Source: Prunella strophiata
Taxonomy: Eukaryota > Chordata > Aves > Passeriformes > Prunellidae
Assembly (NCBI GenBank): GCA_036583965.1
Contig: JAZBQD010000001.1
Location: 27,562,597-27,626,596 of the forward strand
Direction of reading: 5' to 3'
DNA length: 64,000 nt
Part shown: piece by piece, positions 1-13,891 of the stretch
How positions within the stretch are numbered: position 1 is the first letter of the stretch
Layout: each line of letters opens with the position of its first letter
Program-made: the position numbers and the translations under genes
Notes under the pieces: model-generated
What the model was told of the DNA's origin: nothing
The model's database searches: none
What the model saw: only the letters and a program-made list of their open reading frames with translations

Positions 1-224
1 TTTAAATGAATCCTAATTATAAATGTTATACAAGTCTCACATAATGTGAATTTACTTGTATGTACATTTGCATTATCTTCATTTTTAAGTGTACTGATGA
101 TTAACATTAGTAGCCAAGCTATTATGTTAACTGCAGGAGTATACTACACACCATCTTTTAGAAATTAAATGTTATGCACATTAAATGTGCAGAGAACTCT
201 AAAAATTCACCCCTAATCAACTGT

Positions 225-242
225 AAAAAAAAAAAAAAAAAA
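225..242. repeat. poly-A tract
   Basis: Uninterrupted run of about 18 A followed by a further A-rich stretch. No target-site duplication or retroposon body could be recognised upstream, so it is listed as simple sequence and not as a retroposon tail. Confidence 0.9.
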
Positions 243-267
243 GAAAAAACCCAAAAACCTTAAGTTG

Positions 268-299
268 AAATCAGGATTAAAAGCAAAATCAGGATTAAA
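268..299. repeat. short direct repeat, period 18 bp
   Basis: The word AATCAGGATTAAA occurs twice, 18 bp apart, separated by an AGCA-type linker. This is a minimal local duplication typical of replication slippage. No function is inferred. Confidence 0.7.
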
Positions 300-959
300 T
301 ATGGTACTTGACATACCTAATTTAAATATGAAAACAAAGCATTTTTTTAAAAGCCAAACCCCATCACATCGATTTTTGATACTGTAAATGGAAGAAAGGC
401 TTTTCAAAGAAGCCACTTCAAGAAAATTTACAGAAACTCACTCTCTCATATGAATTTTTAGACTACAACTTTCCATTTTTCAGGTGTTGTGTGACAAATA
501 TGAATGGCATTAAATTTCTTTGAGCACTAGCATGACTATCCTGAGCTAGGCCATTCTCCAAAGTGAGTCACTGCTGCCATCTGGAAGTCAATGAATTGAA
601 TTAAGATGTTTATATCTTACGTGAAGACTAAAAAAAGCATGGCAGAAGTTGTAAATATAACTTGAGGTGAGAGAACATGAAATCATGGATCCCATCCATG
701 TGAAAACAGTGGATTCCACATTGCAAAACTTTTTGTGTGGAGTTCGCAATTTAGTATAATCAGGATATGCATTTATTTAAGTGGTTTGATTGATTTTTTT
801 TTGCATTTCACCAGAATGACTTATCTTTATCCTGACCTGTACTCCTCAGTTTCTCAATTAGTATTAATAAACTTTCAATCCATCCAGTAGAAACTTCACT
901 AAGTGAAGATTTCCTCATGGAGAAATCATTCTTTCCAATTTTCCATTTTTTGAGGACAG

Positions 960-984
960 AAAAACAACAAAAACAACAAAAACC
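960..984. repeat. AAAAACAAC simple repeat
   Basis: Nearly three copies of a 9-bp A/C word in an otherwise ordinary AT-rich context. Simple low-complexity sequence. Confidence 0.85.
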
Positions 985-1369
985 AACATTTACTTGCATG
1001 CAGATAATGCAGAAAAAAGTTGCATGGAGACTACTGCATCTGTCAAACAAGAAGAAATGCTTCCCACCATCTGTAGCATTGAATTTTCCTTGATAAATGC
1101 AATGATAGAGTGTTTTAGTCAGAAAACAGCCTCAGAAAAAATGCATTAACATATGGTTAGTATTGCACTGGCATATCCAGCTGCCTGATCCAATTATCCT
1201 AATTTAAAAGAAGAATAATTTATGTTTTCTAGTGAAAGCCATGTATAAACTGTGCCTACATTGTGTCTTCTAATAATTCACACAAAAGCTTGGGACAATC
1301 CAGCGGAATAAATCTCCCAGACTTTCAAAAAACAAAATCTTCAGAAACTGGTGTCAGTTTGGAAACAGG

Positions 1370-1650
1370 TGATCTCGAGGTCAGCCTTTGAGAATTCTTC
1401 CATCAGAGAGGAACCCCCAGTGATGTCTGAGGCTGCCCCAAGGCTTGCAGGGAGCAGGGAATCCCTGCAGCCCCAGGAATGCACAGCCCCAGAGCCAGGC
1501 TCAGCCTCGGGCTCTGGCTCCTGCCCATTCCCAGCCCTGCCTGAGTGCCTGTGACCCTGCAGTCCTGCCAACCTTTCTGACTGGGAGCTGCTGCAGCAGC
1601 AGTATTCCAGGCAGATGTCATTTTTCTTTGTGCTTTTTTTTTTTTTTTTT
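1370..1650. other. GC-rich, CpG-poor patch ending in poly-T
   Basis: Between about 1370 and 1620 the base composition changes sharply from AT-rich to clearly GC-rich. It is dominated by CCC, CAG and CTG words, with very few CpG. The patch is followed by an uninterrupted run of 17 T at 1634-1650. Read on the minus strand this looks like a poly-A stretch followed by a GC-rich body, which is the reverse of the retrocopy order. On the plus strand a T run at the 3' end is equally uninformative. Overlapping 67-104 codon frames on both strands have no recognisable domain. It is not a classical CpG island. It could be a degraded retroposon or LTR piece, or just local composition; I cannot tell which. 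Confidence 0.5.
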
Positions 1651-1725
1651 CCCAATTAACATTTTTGCATGGCTAATTAAATTTATTAACAAACCTATTT
1701 CATTCCTCAGTAAATAAGAGTTCAT

Positions 1726-1803
1726 TAAAAACACATTATTGAATACTTAACAACAGCACAATAAAAACACATTATTGAATACTTAACAACAACACAATAA
1801 AAA
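1726..1803. repeat. tandem duplication, 36-bp unit, about 2.1 copies
   Basis: The unit begins TAAAAACACATTATTG and ends AACAACAGCACAA. The first copy is 1726-1761 and the second 1762-1797, followed by the first bases of a third. I see one mismatch between copies (G in AACAGC against A in AACAAC). The near identity implies a recent duplication or recent homogenisation. Confidence 0.95.
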
Positions 1804-4800
1804 GTATAGAAAGGGTAAGTTAATGATCATATTTGTGCTAATATCAGTATAAGAATGCTCATTAATATTATTTATTTTAGATTGCCTGAGTAAACATTAT
1901 TATTTGCTACACATTACTAACACATTTTAATGATCTTTTATTTATTCAGTGAACAATGAAAACTGATGATGTGCAAGCATTTGTTCAAGGCTTTACAGCT
2001 TGTTATAGGGTTGCATTTGCACACAAGAACAATTAACACACCAGGGCATGAGAGATGTTATTGATTGCACAAAGACAATCTTAGGAAATTACCCATGACC
2101 AGCTCTGAAGCAGATAAAAGCACAATCTGAACTCTGTCAAAGGAACCTGGGGCCTTGCTGACACTGAGGTTTGGGACTGAGCACTCAGGGAAAGTGTGGT
2201 CACCCAAAGGCACAGGCTGGCTCTGGTGTGTGAGGTACACTGCATGGCAGAAGCAGTCTGATAATTGATAACCTGCCTGCACAGGCCTCTTAACTTCAGT
2301 TTTGGACATGAACCTGTTTGCCCTGGAGTTACAGAAAGTTTTTCTTTTCAGTTTTGGGAGAATCACATTTTCCCCTCAATGTGGTGTACAATTCAATAGT
2401 TCACACACAAAACACTCAGGCAGTTCCAACTCAGCTCTTCAGAATCTGTGTCTTACTACTTCAGCTAACTTCATCAATATTATTTATTCATTATGGGTTG
2501 TATGGAGACCAAAGCCCAGTGATTCATTAGTCTCACAAGAAGATACATGTAAATTATTTAGTCATCCAAAATCCAATTGCTGCCTTGTATAGTTCACTCT
2601 CTCAGGGTGAGTGAAACAGTAGAAAAGTCAGTGTATTTTGCATGTCACTGACTGTTTCTTACAAAGGTATTTGTTTGTGTGCTCAAGAGAGATATGTGAA
2701 CAAACACACTTGTGAATATAAATTATATTTACTGAAGAGATTGTTTTGTCTTCTGATGTGCTACCAAAGTAACTGCAGACTTCCATGCAGCACACAGAGA
2801 GATGACATAGCACAGTGTGTTCTGTAAGTCACTTCTAATTCCCATCAACTCCAGAACAGCTTTAGAAATTGCTGGGGTGAAGTTAAGTTTCCAGCTATCA
2901 CAATCTTATGTAATTTCCTGAGACACCTGCCATAGCTGCTCATGAGAAACTTGTTGTAACAAGCAATAACCTGAGTAAAAATAATGTAAATATTGTAAAA
3001 AACAGGCAGAAAATATAATGTAAATTAAAACAGTCAGGTTAAGTCTCTCAACAAAAGGAGTGAGCAGCATTCACTACCACTGAGCTCTGAAAGGTGCTAC
3101 CTTAACAACAGTTGGGTATTAAACACAAGAGCACAAAATTCAGAAATATGACTTCAAACTCTAGCAGACTTTTATTTTCACACAGCAATGTTTATTGTTG
3201 TTTGTGATAAGAAGTAAGACTTTTTGTCCACAATGACCTTGATTTTCTGGTGTCTCTACTTCACTGCCCGACAGAACACTTGTGATGTGGCACAAGCTCT
3301 GCCTCTGAGGGCTTGCTCTACAGGTACTAGTTTATTCATGGGGAGTGAATCTATCCCTGGAGTGCTCCACTTCTGCATTGAAAGAACACTTAAGGGTCTT
3401 GTTTGTTTGTAAATAAACTCAACATACTTTCAAAATGAATGTGAATTTGATGCTTGTGTTTGTCAAACACGTAGGAAAAACTTGTGTCACCAAGAATCAG
3501 AAGCCTGAACTAGTGGGTATGAGACACAGGAACACCGTGTAGCTTTCAATAAGCAGCCATTTGCATAAGAAAGCACACATTTAAATTACACAGCAAGAGG
3601 CAAAGTTATGAACATCAATTTCCCTTCTTATGGCAGTGCAAAGCATCTCACTCCTCCTGCATGAGAGATCTGTGAAACCCCCTGTGCTTTGGCCTGCCTG
3701 TGCTGCAGCTGTGCCTTTGCCTCCCCCAGCATAGTGTGCTCATGGGAAAGCATTTCCTCCTGAGATCTTGAGTTCCTTCTGGGCTTATCCCCATCTTTTC
3801 TCCAGGGAAAATATACAAAATATACTGATCACCTAATGCTCATGCACAACAATGGCCCTTTGAAGACTTGCACGAATGAAAACATTAAAAACAAGCCATG
3901 ATCAAGAGGAATGATGTTCTTCAGAGAGAATGAAAGTTAAATGGGAACTCCAGGATGCCATTTGCACATCCAGCTTCAAAGTCACTTACAAAAAATCCTA
4001 CACTATCAAAATCAACAAAAGATGCATAAGTAAGGAATTCTTAATGGAGAAAATAGCCATAGTAAAAAGTTGAAAACAAACCCTATATTCAACATTCTCA
4101 CCCAGTTTGAAAGTACAATAAAGAATGATTTCACTGAAATGAGAACATATTTGAAAACCACTTGGCTACAGGAAGTAAGATTACATCAATGACATTTATT
4201 GACTGTAAGGACTCAGCTCCTGACAGAAATAAAGGCATTTAATAATGTCATTAAAGGAATTTATTTCTTCCTGAGATTATCATGACACCAGAGTCAGGCA
4301 TTGGGATTCTAGAACTTTCATAAGAAGTACTGTGTTATGGGAAGCTTTGGTGTTCTGGGATGTATATATGATATCAGAAGGGCTGGCTTCCTAAAGAATG
4401 CCATATAAATACATTTGGGTATGACAGAGGCAAGGCTGCAGTCAGGTTCCTTTACTATATGGACTGTAATACATTTATTTTGTCAAGCCTTTTCAGAGAG
4501 CACTTGTCATCAAACCTCTGGAGAAACCAGCACTGCCCTTTCCCAAATCCATAAAGAATAATTGGATTCTTTATCAAAATTTAATTATTCTTTTAAAACT
4601 CTACAGAAAAGTGGTGGCCAGCAGGAAGAAATTAGAGAATGTCACTATAGCTCCTTGAAATGTGGATTTATAAATAGGGACTGTGGAAGAATCAGACATG
4701 TAAACGTCCAGAGTGCAGAAGTGTAGGAGGGATAGAGCAATGAGGGGTTTGCAGAGTGTTTCTTTTTAATTAGTAGGGAAACTGAGTGGTAAATCTACTT

Positions 4801-7800
4801 TAAGAGAAGCTGTCTCTTGGACAAAACAGAAGATGGGCATCATCACTGCCCAGTCGTTTCTGACATCTCTAATTTCTTTGTTCTTTCTAGAGAGATGTGA
4901 AGTCTGGGTTGCTGCAGGAATTTACAGCAATCTAGGCCAGTCCTTTGGCAGCACCCAAGACTCTTGTATTAAACCAGCAGCTGACAAAATTTTCCCAGCA
5001 CACAGGTAGTGGTTCCCTGCATTTTCTGAGCCCAGTGACTGCTTCTGTGCACCATGCTGCTGTTACCTGGTGATGCTACAACAAGACTGTGCCCTTGACA
5101 GCTTTTACTTTAAACTTTATTAAGGCTTGCACGCCTGCATAAAGACAGGTTGTATTTACTTCTCTAACTGAAACTGGCAGCTCTTGTTGATATAACACAG
5201 AGACACAACCACTCTGGGTCAACTCAATTCACTCACTGTTTGAAAAAGACTGCTGAACTTCATTTCACTGTAGACAGTACTCTTTTTTTAACCCTCCAAT
5301 TTGTCTTTACTTTTCTACCTTACATTCTTCTATTTGGAAAACAACTTAATTCAGATTCCCACATTTACTATTAATTAACATTGATTTCACTTTCAGTTAA
5401 GTATATATTTAAAGTTAAGCAGTAGATACGTAAATTTCAGAACCAGGGCCAACATTTGTGTAAGACAAATCATAAAAACTCTACAAATCAATAAATAATC
5501 AACAAGGAAGGTAATTTTAATAATTTAAATTTAAAAAGTTATTTTAAAAGTACCATTAAATAGATGTCATCAAAATAATATTATCCAGGTGAACTTTACT
5601 GGTGCCTTTGTTTAGGAGATTCTCATCAACTAAAAAGAATGGTAATTTCAACATAGGCAAAGGAGAACAGTCATTAAGTGAGTGCTAATGAATTTCTCCT
5701 TTATTAAAATATTGTCATACTAGAAACTGTGATCTCAGCTCATTATAGCAGTAATTGTGTTTACTCACTTATTTAGCCAGCAATAGCTAAGGTACTTACT
5801 GGAATTACTTCAATACACAGCAGAATGGAGTTGAATGGCAGCAAAGAGGGCAGTGAAGAGCTTGCAAATTTAATTTGCTAACTACATCCAAACTATTCAA
5901 AGAGAAACATCTGGTTTCTTAAATGTATTATGATTTACAGATGCAAATACAGCATGGCTCAGGACCTCTGCCCTCACCATTCTGTCCTGTGACAGTGAGC
6001 ACTTGTCACCCTGGTTTGGGTTTTTTCTCTGCTGCTAAGGCAGCAATACCCAGCTTGAGTACTAATTCCTCCATCCTCTACTGTCATTCTTGAGGTCAGA
6101 TAATAACCAATGACAGAAGGAAAAGATTGCTCAATCAACAGTGAAAGTTTTGGGAGATTTTTCAGACTGTAAAAAAGATGGAGAGTGTAACTCTAGGTAC
6201 TCTTTTTTAAGTATTGTGGATATTTTGAGAATTACTGCTGAGCATAGTATACTGAGCATCAGCAGTGCTCTCTATAAAGATGGCCCTGAAAGTAAGAGTA
6301 GAATTGTGCAACTGAGTGTAAATGGATATTGCTCTATGTGTGTGCCTGCAGAGTCACCTGTACAAAACAGACAGTGGAGTTTTTCGTGCTGCATTGGCAC
6401 TGAGGATCTGTGTATTAAGCAACAGGGTGAATAAAAACCATAGCACTTGTCCTACAAGTCCTCTCCTAAAAATGAAGAGCAAAATTGATGTCTATGAGAC
6501 TCAAGTGAGAAAGAATAACACAATTAAGCTCAATTTTCACATTTTATTCTGCAGAATGCTGTTTTCAAATAGAGCAAAAACTGGCTTATTCAGCATCCAA
6601 AAGTGCACTGTAACTGAAATCCTTCAGTCATCTGCATGTCCCTGAAATTAATATTGTATGTACAAAGTAATTTTTGCATTAAAGAGCATTTTATAACCAG
6701 TTTATACAAAGTTAGATTAAAAAGTTACATAAAACAGACCCAATACAGCCAATTCTATGGTCAACTCTTTCCTGGGGTCACTTCTGGGAGAAAATGTTAC
6801 CAATTTCATCTACAAATATACAACTACAATTCACTAGAAGTCTCTAGATTAAATTCCTTATGGAGTTAAGGCCAATATTTTCCAAATAAGAAAATTTAAC
6901 AAAGGTCATGACCTAATTTAGGAAGGACCTTTAATACCCACTAGAGCATCAGGAACAGAAAGCAGCAACATCTTTGAAAGACTGCTCTGTACTTCCAATT
7001 ATTGTTTCATATTTGTTGCACTGGTAGATGATGAAGACATGTATTATTGATGAAGTGTGGGCAATTTTCTCTGAGCTCATTTTTTCAGCTATCTTTGAAA
7101 TCCAGCCTCCTTAAGAGTGCCAGCATGGAATGCACTGTGCAATGGGGATGAAGGCTTGAACAATATCTCAAAAACAACTACATGCTTGAGGGTGCTTCCT
7201 GTAATGTGTCTTAGCTGGAAAGTTTTAAATAAAATTCCTTTTGACCTACATGTTATTATCAAAGATCACATTTTCTGCAAGCAGATTGTCAAAAATGCAA
7301 AATGTGAGTTCTTCACACTAACCTTTTATGGAGTCTTTCTAAAAATATAATTAGCTAAAAGGACAAGTTAGAAATCGTGTTAATATTAATTGTAGCAGAT
7401 GGAATTCTGAGGGGAAGCAGAAAGGCTAATTTTAATTTCTTACTTAAAAATAGAGCTGTACCAGCTGCAAGTTATTCCCAGCCAACTTGTATTCACTGAA
7501 ACTGAAAGAAAAAACTGTCAAGCTCATGGGTAGCCAACATCCTTGCTCACAAATCTAGAGGCAGCAGTACAGGACTTCTGAACTTGTGATGCATTGCACA
7601 CAAACCTTTCTCTCAGAGCATGATGGCCGTGTTAAACTGTGTCAAATCTTAAAGAGATTTATTCTGAGGATAAGAATTTATAGCACTTGTCACCACAGGT
7701 GATATTGCCAAAGCTGTGCAGAATATCAGCAATTAGCCTACTCTGTAGTCATAGCTGTGAGCAGAAAATGTGCTTGTCACCCAATACAGGTCTGCTTGGT

Positions 7801-9237
7801 ATAAATAATTCTAGCACTTATAAGTGCTGATTTACTTTAGAAACATGGAGCCTGACCTGGCTTCAAATTCTTCAGACTTCTGAGGGATTTGAAGCTTTTA
7901 CCAGATTAATTAATGTATTATCACTTTTGGGGGAAAATCCTCTTTTGCCTTTTCAATTTCTAGATATACACACATCAGCAGTAGCTCTCTTATCAGGGAC
8001 AAGCCTTTCCTGCTGAAGTACATTTCCCTTCTAGGAGTGATTCGTGGTATCCATTCCAACTCAGTTACCTCTTCTGAAGTTTGTCTAACCCTGTGCTACT
8101 CAGGAGCTAGTTTTGACATTTCTCCCACTAAATTATAGGGTGTCTTACCTCTCTGAAGACACAAATGCCATTTTAGCAGATCAGGTGCCACCTCCAGTAG
8201 CTGACTAGCCCACTAACTTACGAGTCAATGTCGTTAAACTTCCCCCACATGGTGACTCAGTTCATGCATTTCAGTGTAAAGGATCTCTAGTTAAAGAATC
8301 TCATATTGTACATCTGCTCATAAATTGATTAAAAATGCTTCAAAGAGACTCATTCAATGGATTAATGCATGCAGGTCATTACAAGCTGTTAGCTGAGATC
8401 TGAACTGATGGAAATTAATTGCTTCAGGATTAAATTAGCTTGTGCTAAGGGATTCTCACAACTTTTGAAGGAAAATGCAAGAACACCACCATCTCCTCAT
8501 CTCCTAAGTCTGCTTTGAACTTCTCTACTCTTTTTAGAAGGCCTTGTAGACAAAATATATTCCTAGTCTAAATCTCGTTGCATAAACTGGTGTTGGGCAT
8601 TTCCAGAGACTGCAACTTCTGGATCAGTTTCAGGTTTTACTCATATGTGAACCACATTCAATGTAGGCTGGCTATGCTGCCAAGAGAGATGTCCTTTCTT
8701 CAGGAAGATGAGAGGCTAATGTCATTTTATCTGCATAACAATATGTAAATTTCTCAGTTTATCTGGTTATATATATGATTCAACTAAGTAGGGAGCCTTT
8801 ACACCAGTACCAGCAATTTTATTGTTACTAAGAACTCTCATTTGAGTGCTACTCAAGGGATTTCAAAGGTTAAACATTGTTTCCTGTGTACATTATAGAG
8901 TTCCTTGCTATCTCATGTTGCAGCTTTAAAATCCAACTGCACTTTATTATCAACTATTTAACATTTCTTATCTAGGGTTATTTCAAGCCTGCTTTCTAAA
9001 TAAAAAGATGATTAAGGAGGTGGGTAAGATCAAGACAGGTGTAATAGCACTATATTCACATGTCTCAGCCTCAGCTGATATAATATATACCAGCTTTATA
9101 TAATACCACTTCTTATCTATACTTGCAGTTTTACACTGGTTGAAACAGAATTAACTAATTTAATAAGTAATCTGGTTATGTCCAAAATAGCTGTTGGGAA
9201 GTGTGAGGGGAGAAAAGAAGTTGAAAAAAAAAATCAG
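1804..9237. other. AT-rich non-coding DNA
   Basis: More than 7 kb without a recognisable gene. Scattered plus-strand frames (for example 6141-6434, 6322-6645, 6636-6869) overlap in different frames and carry no domain. Homeodomain-type TAATTAAT words occur, for example near 7907 and 8415, but without other support. No mobile element could be named. The stretch around 4380-4410 (CCATATAAATAC) faintly recalls tails of old LINE or SINE families but is too short to call. Confidence 0.55.
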
Positions 9238-9265
9238 TCTATCTATCTATCTATCTATCTATCTG

Positions 9266-9315
<50 letters not shown>
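9238..9315. repeat. (TCTA)n tetranucleotide microsatellite
   Basis: About 19-20 units over 78 bp with one interruption (G for A at about 9265). It directly follows an A-rich run and is followed by TATATCTATATATG. Two frames read it as alternating Ser-Ile-Tyr-Leu, which is simple-repeat translation and not protein. Long, nearly pure tetranucleotide tracts are commonly length-polymorphic in vertebrates, so this is a plausible genotyping marker. Confidence 0.98.
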
Positions 9316-12300
9316 ATGTGTATATCTATATATGCCCAAGCATACATATTTAAAATACTCTGCTGTGTTTTTCCTTTAAAAGCTTAAGTTTATTGACTTC
9401 AAATTCTTTATTAATTCAAGACGATATCAGAATAACTTAGAGCTGCTTAAATTTTGAAGTAAAACAAAATCTGACTTCAAAATGGCACATGGCAAATTCA
9501 GGCTGACACTAATCACTATGGACAGGCAGCTTTCTTTTAGCTTTACATTCATATCCTTACTAAAGCATCAGAAGATGAGCTAAGAAAGAAGCCTCTTCTT
9601 ACTGCAAAACCCAGAAGAGCATAAATGTTCTGACAATAAAGCCCTTTTTGACACAGAAAATATAAACAGTGTTTCCCTAATCCTTGTCAAAGAAAAAATA
9701 ATGGCAAGTGCTTAGAGTGAACCTAATATTTGCATAACTTCATTAAATTGGCAGATACTTTTTCTAAAATTCCATTTAGCTATCATTCATTGGAGGTGAA
9801 ATACATTAAGCACTTGTGGGAAAGGGTTTAGCCACTAAATCTAAAAAGTAGGTTAAAAATGCAGAGTACTCACTTCTTGTAGAAAATGGTAGGGGTATGC
9901 AGCAGCTTAAATGTGAGCCTGAGTCCTCAAATGATCATGAGGATATAGTTTTGGAACTATAACAAGAATAAGAATTGTTTAGTCATTTTTCTCTCCCTCT
10001 CCCCTGACATATACATATAAATATGTATTTCTCATATATGTGTATATATATATATGTATATGCATATAGTAAGAAGTTACACCTTTTTCCATCAGATAGG
10101 GAAAAAAGTTTTAATCCTCAATCCCAATTTACTATTTCCATCTTTACTGACTGCAACCACCTCATCCTTCTTAGGATCAGTAGGGAGATCAGCTGCACTG
10201 ACTGAACTGCCATGAGGTTATCAGTGAGAGTTGTGGAAGTGTGGGAGAGAGAATGGATTGAAGGCAAAAACAGTTTTCTTTATGGTTTGGTTTTTTTGTT
10301 TGTTTTGGTTTTCTTGCTATCACCAAAAATGTGTAATAACAACACCACTTTACAGTCTGCTGGGTCTTCCCAGTTATTGCTGCACAGCACAGGCATTCTT
10401 GCAGGTTCTATGATGTGTGACCTTTCAAAAGCTTTATTTGGAGATTTTTGTTCTTATTACCCTTAAAGAACAGCTCTTCATTGGCCAGAATGTATTGGCT
10501 AGTAGAAATTTATTATCACAATTATGCTAGGCTAATGTAGCTTGGCTGATTTTCCATTTCACTCCTGATGTGCCTATCTTGCTCCTAATCAGGGAAATTT
10601 AGCTGGCTACAGGTGGACAATAAACTAATTTTTCAAAAGACAAACAAATCACAACAGAAATAACTTAACATTTCATTAGAACTTTGGCTCTTTTTACCTG
10701 TTAGAAAAGTCTGTCTGGGTTATTTAAAAAGTAAAACAGATGCACAATCATGTCCACAACAAAACCCCTGTTATTGAAGAGTGCAAGTCACCTCTCATCA
10801 CTGGCTTCTAAAATTTTGGCATCTGGCAAAACTAATCAACGCTTTTTTTCTTCTGTAGAAAGAAATTAGGTACTTACAGAGTGTGATTGCACACCTGTTA
10901 TGGAAGACATTAAAAATAGTTGGGATTAATAGTCCACAAAAAGCACCATCTCACTCCACTGTTTAGGGAAAGTCCTGATTGCTGGACTAGTCATGTACTT
11001 CTAAAAATCGAAGTAAACAATAATATTTTCATCTACTTTGTCATTATGGCTAAATTAACATCACAGCATAACCTTAAAATTAATGAGATATAACTCTCAT
11101 TGACATGTATAAAAATATATGCTAATGGTATATATGGACAATTTGACAATCAAAGGATTTGAAAGCAATTTTAAATCCATTTTAGTTTGGTTATGAAAAA
11201 TGCACACTATGATTTCTTTAGCCTAGTTTGACAACTATTTAAATGATTTTAATCTTTTATCTTTAAAAAATTTAGAGAGAATTTCAAAATCTCACATTTG
11301 ACCGAGTGTCTCCAAAATAGGGCAAGGAAATTTTTCATGGAATCCTGCAACTACTGTGATGGCTTTAATGCCTCTGCCCTAAACTTTAAACTTCAATGGG
11401 CAGAGCCAATCCACAGTATTATTTAAAAAGTAGTTTTATGCACAGCTTAAGAAGAGACTACATCATAAGTAAAAAAGGGTCAGTGATGACTGCACTGAGC
11501 AGTATTGCCAAATTTGAGGAGAAGGTGTGAAAGGCAAAATTTGATCATGACATGATAAATGTGACTATAAAAATACTCCAAATTGGTGTGACACATTATA
11601 GACAGATCAGGAAACAAACTTAAGGTGGGGAAAATAAAACAGTGCTATGGAACTTTGCATGAAACTTGCTATCACAAGATATCATTGAGACAAGTGGTTT
11701 GGGAGATGGCAAAGGAAAGATGAGAATGCAGTCAGGCATTTCCTAGAGAATACAGAACTATTACACACTTTACTTTTGGAGTTAGGTCATGACATGAATT
11801 TTGCCTTAGGTCAGGAACTGTTATTCATCTCATATAATAACCCTGTGTAGTTCAAGACTTTATAAAGGCTTCACTTTTATTTTTTTTCTCTGAGGAATGC
11901 ATTTCCCACTGCAGGACACCAGGATGCTTGACTGCATTGACAATGGCTCTAATCTAATCCAATTGTGCCTATAGCATGACTAGTAATAAGATCTGCTATT
12001 ATGCCATTTCCTCTGTTATGGGGAGATCATGCATTATGGGCATCCATTTATAGCTCCTGAACATGCTTGGCATCTTGCTGGCTAATCTTATCAATATTTT
12101 CATCTTTCAGTATGTATATTATATTCTCATCAGCACAACCTTGTGGGTTTTTTCTTTTGTTCTCTTAGTCTCGGCTTCTATTTAATTTTCCAAAGCCTTG
12201 AATTCCTCAAAGTTGCTTTTCTTTTTTTTTCCTAGAAACTGTAGAAGTCCAACCCTGGGGCAGATGCATTTTTTTAGCATTGCCTTTAAGTGCCATAGCA

Positions 12301-13834
12301 GACAACATCTGTCCTAACTCACTGGGTTATAAAATGATGTGATCTAAGGAGACATCTGACAAGTTGCAATGGTTGCCACAAGGTAATTGCCACAAGTTTA
12401 TAAAATGCACAATGCTTTTCAAGAATGGCTATCCCTACTTGTTTCCTAAACAAGTAACCAAGTGTATCAACCAGTTCCTGTTCTTTTAAAAATAATCTTT
12501 GCTTTTATTGCTTTTCCCTGCAAGACACCTGCCTTGTGCCCAAAGTAGTGAGCCCATTGATAGAGAGTGTTTGGAAATAGCAGTAGAACATTGTACTTTG
12601 AATTTTCCCTCTAAAATTACCCTAAGAGGTGCAAATTTAAAGAAAAATTAAAATTAGCCAAAGTTTCCAAATTGCTTTTCTATACTTAATCTTGTTAAAA
12701 TCTGTGTTACTCCAGCTACTTCTAGATCTCTCAAGGGTTTTCATTATATGGAAATATACCAATTTTATTCCAGCATATCTGCAAGGAGCTATGATGTCTA
12801 AGGTATGCTGAAACAGAAATGCTATCATAAATACTGTTTCAAAAAGACATTTGTACCTGACACTGCTTCTGCACAGTCATACCTTTGCTATTTAAACAGC
12901 AGAGAAGCAACCAAATGCCATGCAGAAATGGAATTCACATTGGCAAGCCAAGTACTACCCCAATAATAGGAATGTTATCTTTGTTAATGTGATGCACAAA
13001 ATTAAAATATATTTCAAAAAATTATAAAGCTGGAATTTAAAAGCATTTATTACTATTAGTGTTTAGTTTTCCCTTCAAGTGTGACATGAAATGATTAAAG
13101 ATTAAGTAGGGAGAGTTCAGTTTGAAATAGTAGGAGCTCCTAACATGCTAAAAGTAAACATTTCCTAAAAATTCCCAAGTAATGTCAAAGGAATCCTTTA
13201 GAAAGTGGTACTATAATTTGATAGTTTTATTTGTTGTTATTAGTGAAAATGACACATTAACAAAAATTGATATGACACTGTAAACCTACAGAAAACCACA
13301 CATACCTCTCCTTTGACCTTCTGTGTCACCCTAAAAATGGGATTTCAGTGAAGCCAGGACCTATGAAGATACTGAGATGTTGTATTTGAAGAGGAGCTGG
13401 TGGGGGGATAAAATGTCCTCCCAACCCCTCTGCATTTGTGTCTCCTCATCACTCACACTGCACTGGGAGATCCATCTTGCCTTCCACTGAGAAGCTCTGG
13501 GGACAGGGGAAGAAGTTAATCCTGGAGCTTTTGGAAATTTTTAGCCACTCTGGTGAGGTGACTCACAGGAAGCACACCATGTATGTAATGATCATTACTC
13601 TCAGATGTCTCTTGCAGGTTCAGCTCTCCCACCTAAGAGGCCCCAGGTGGTGTCTGGTTTAGTGTCTCATAAGAACTCTAAATCAGGACTCTATGGACAT
13701 TAAAAACATTAGAAAATAAAGTACTAATAAAAGGAGAGTTGGATCTGTTTCTCATGGTCAAGGTGCTGGATCTTATTCCAACAAATGCAGCTGGCTTTAG
13801 CTTAGATTTTTTTTTTCCTTGAGAATGTTATATT
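9316..13834. other. AT-rich non-coding DNA
   Basis: No gene, RNA or nameable mobile element seen. Frames of 60-84 codons (10023-10466, 12637-12828, 13438-13662) overlap one another or lack any family motif. A T-rich tract precedes the AAAC repeat at the right end. Confidence 0.55.
10007..10069. repeat. AT-rich tract with TATATG words
   Basis: Imperfect alternating A/T with CATATA, TGTATA and a (TA)6 core. It is a degenerate dinucleotide tract. It would form weak self-complementary hairpins, as any TA tract does. Confidence 0.8.
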
Positions 13835-13891
13835 AAAAACAAACAAACAAACAAACAAACAAACAAACCCAACCAAACAAACAAACAAAAA
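13835..13891. repeat. (AAAC)n simple repeat
   Basis: About 14 units of AAAC with two CCC/CC interruptions at about 13868-13873. The tract is strand-asymmetric, with no G on this strand. A T-run lies 20 bp upstream. It may descend from an A-rich tail, but no retroposon body is recognisable. Confidence 0.95.

Larger units (their letters stand above)
1..1369. other. AT-rich non-coding DNA
   Basis: No recognisable exon or RNA gene is visible. The stretch holds a poly-A tract, a short direct repeat and an A/C-rich tract, listed separately. Open frames here (up to 80 codons, minus strand) have no family signature and are interrupted in every frame. One of them reads through the poly-A tract, giving a run of phenylalanines on the minus strand, which marks it as an artefact. 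Confidence 0.6.

Noticed and set aside
213..416. 67-codon minus-strand frame with a phenylalanine run
   Set aside because: Produced by the poly-A tract; no other support.
541..590. GCCATCTGGAAG as a CTCF-like site
   Set aside because: Only a partial match to the known motif; too common to call without binding data.
1370..1650. Processed pseudogene or retrocopy with a poly-A tail
   Set aside because: On the minus strand the A-run lies at the 5' side of the GC-rich body, the wrong order for a retrocopy; no parent gene recognised.
6141..6869. Three overlapping plus-strand frames (97, 107 and 77 codons)
   Set aside because: Different phases, no domain, lengths within chance expectation for this composition.
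9178..9387. Two frames of 61-69 codons with repeated Ser-Ile-Tyr-Leu
   Set aside because: Translation of the TCTA microsatellite, not a protein.
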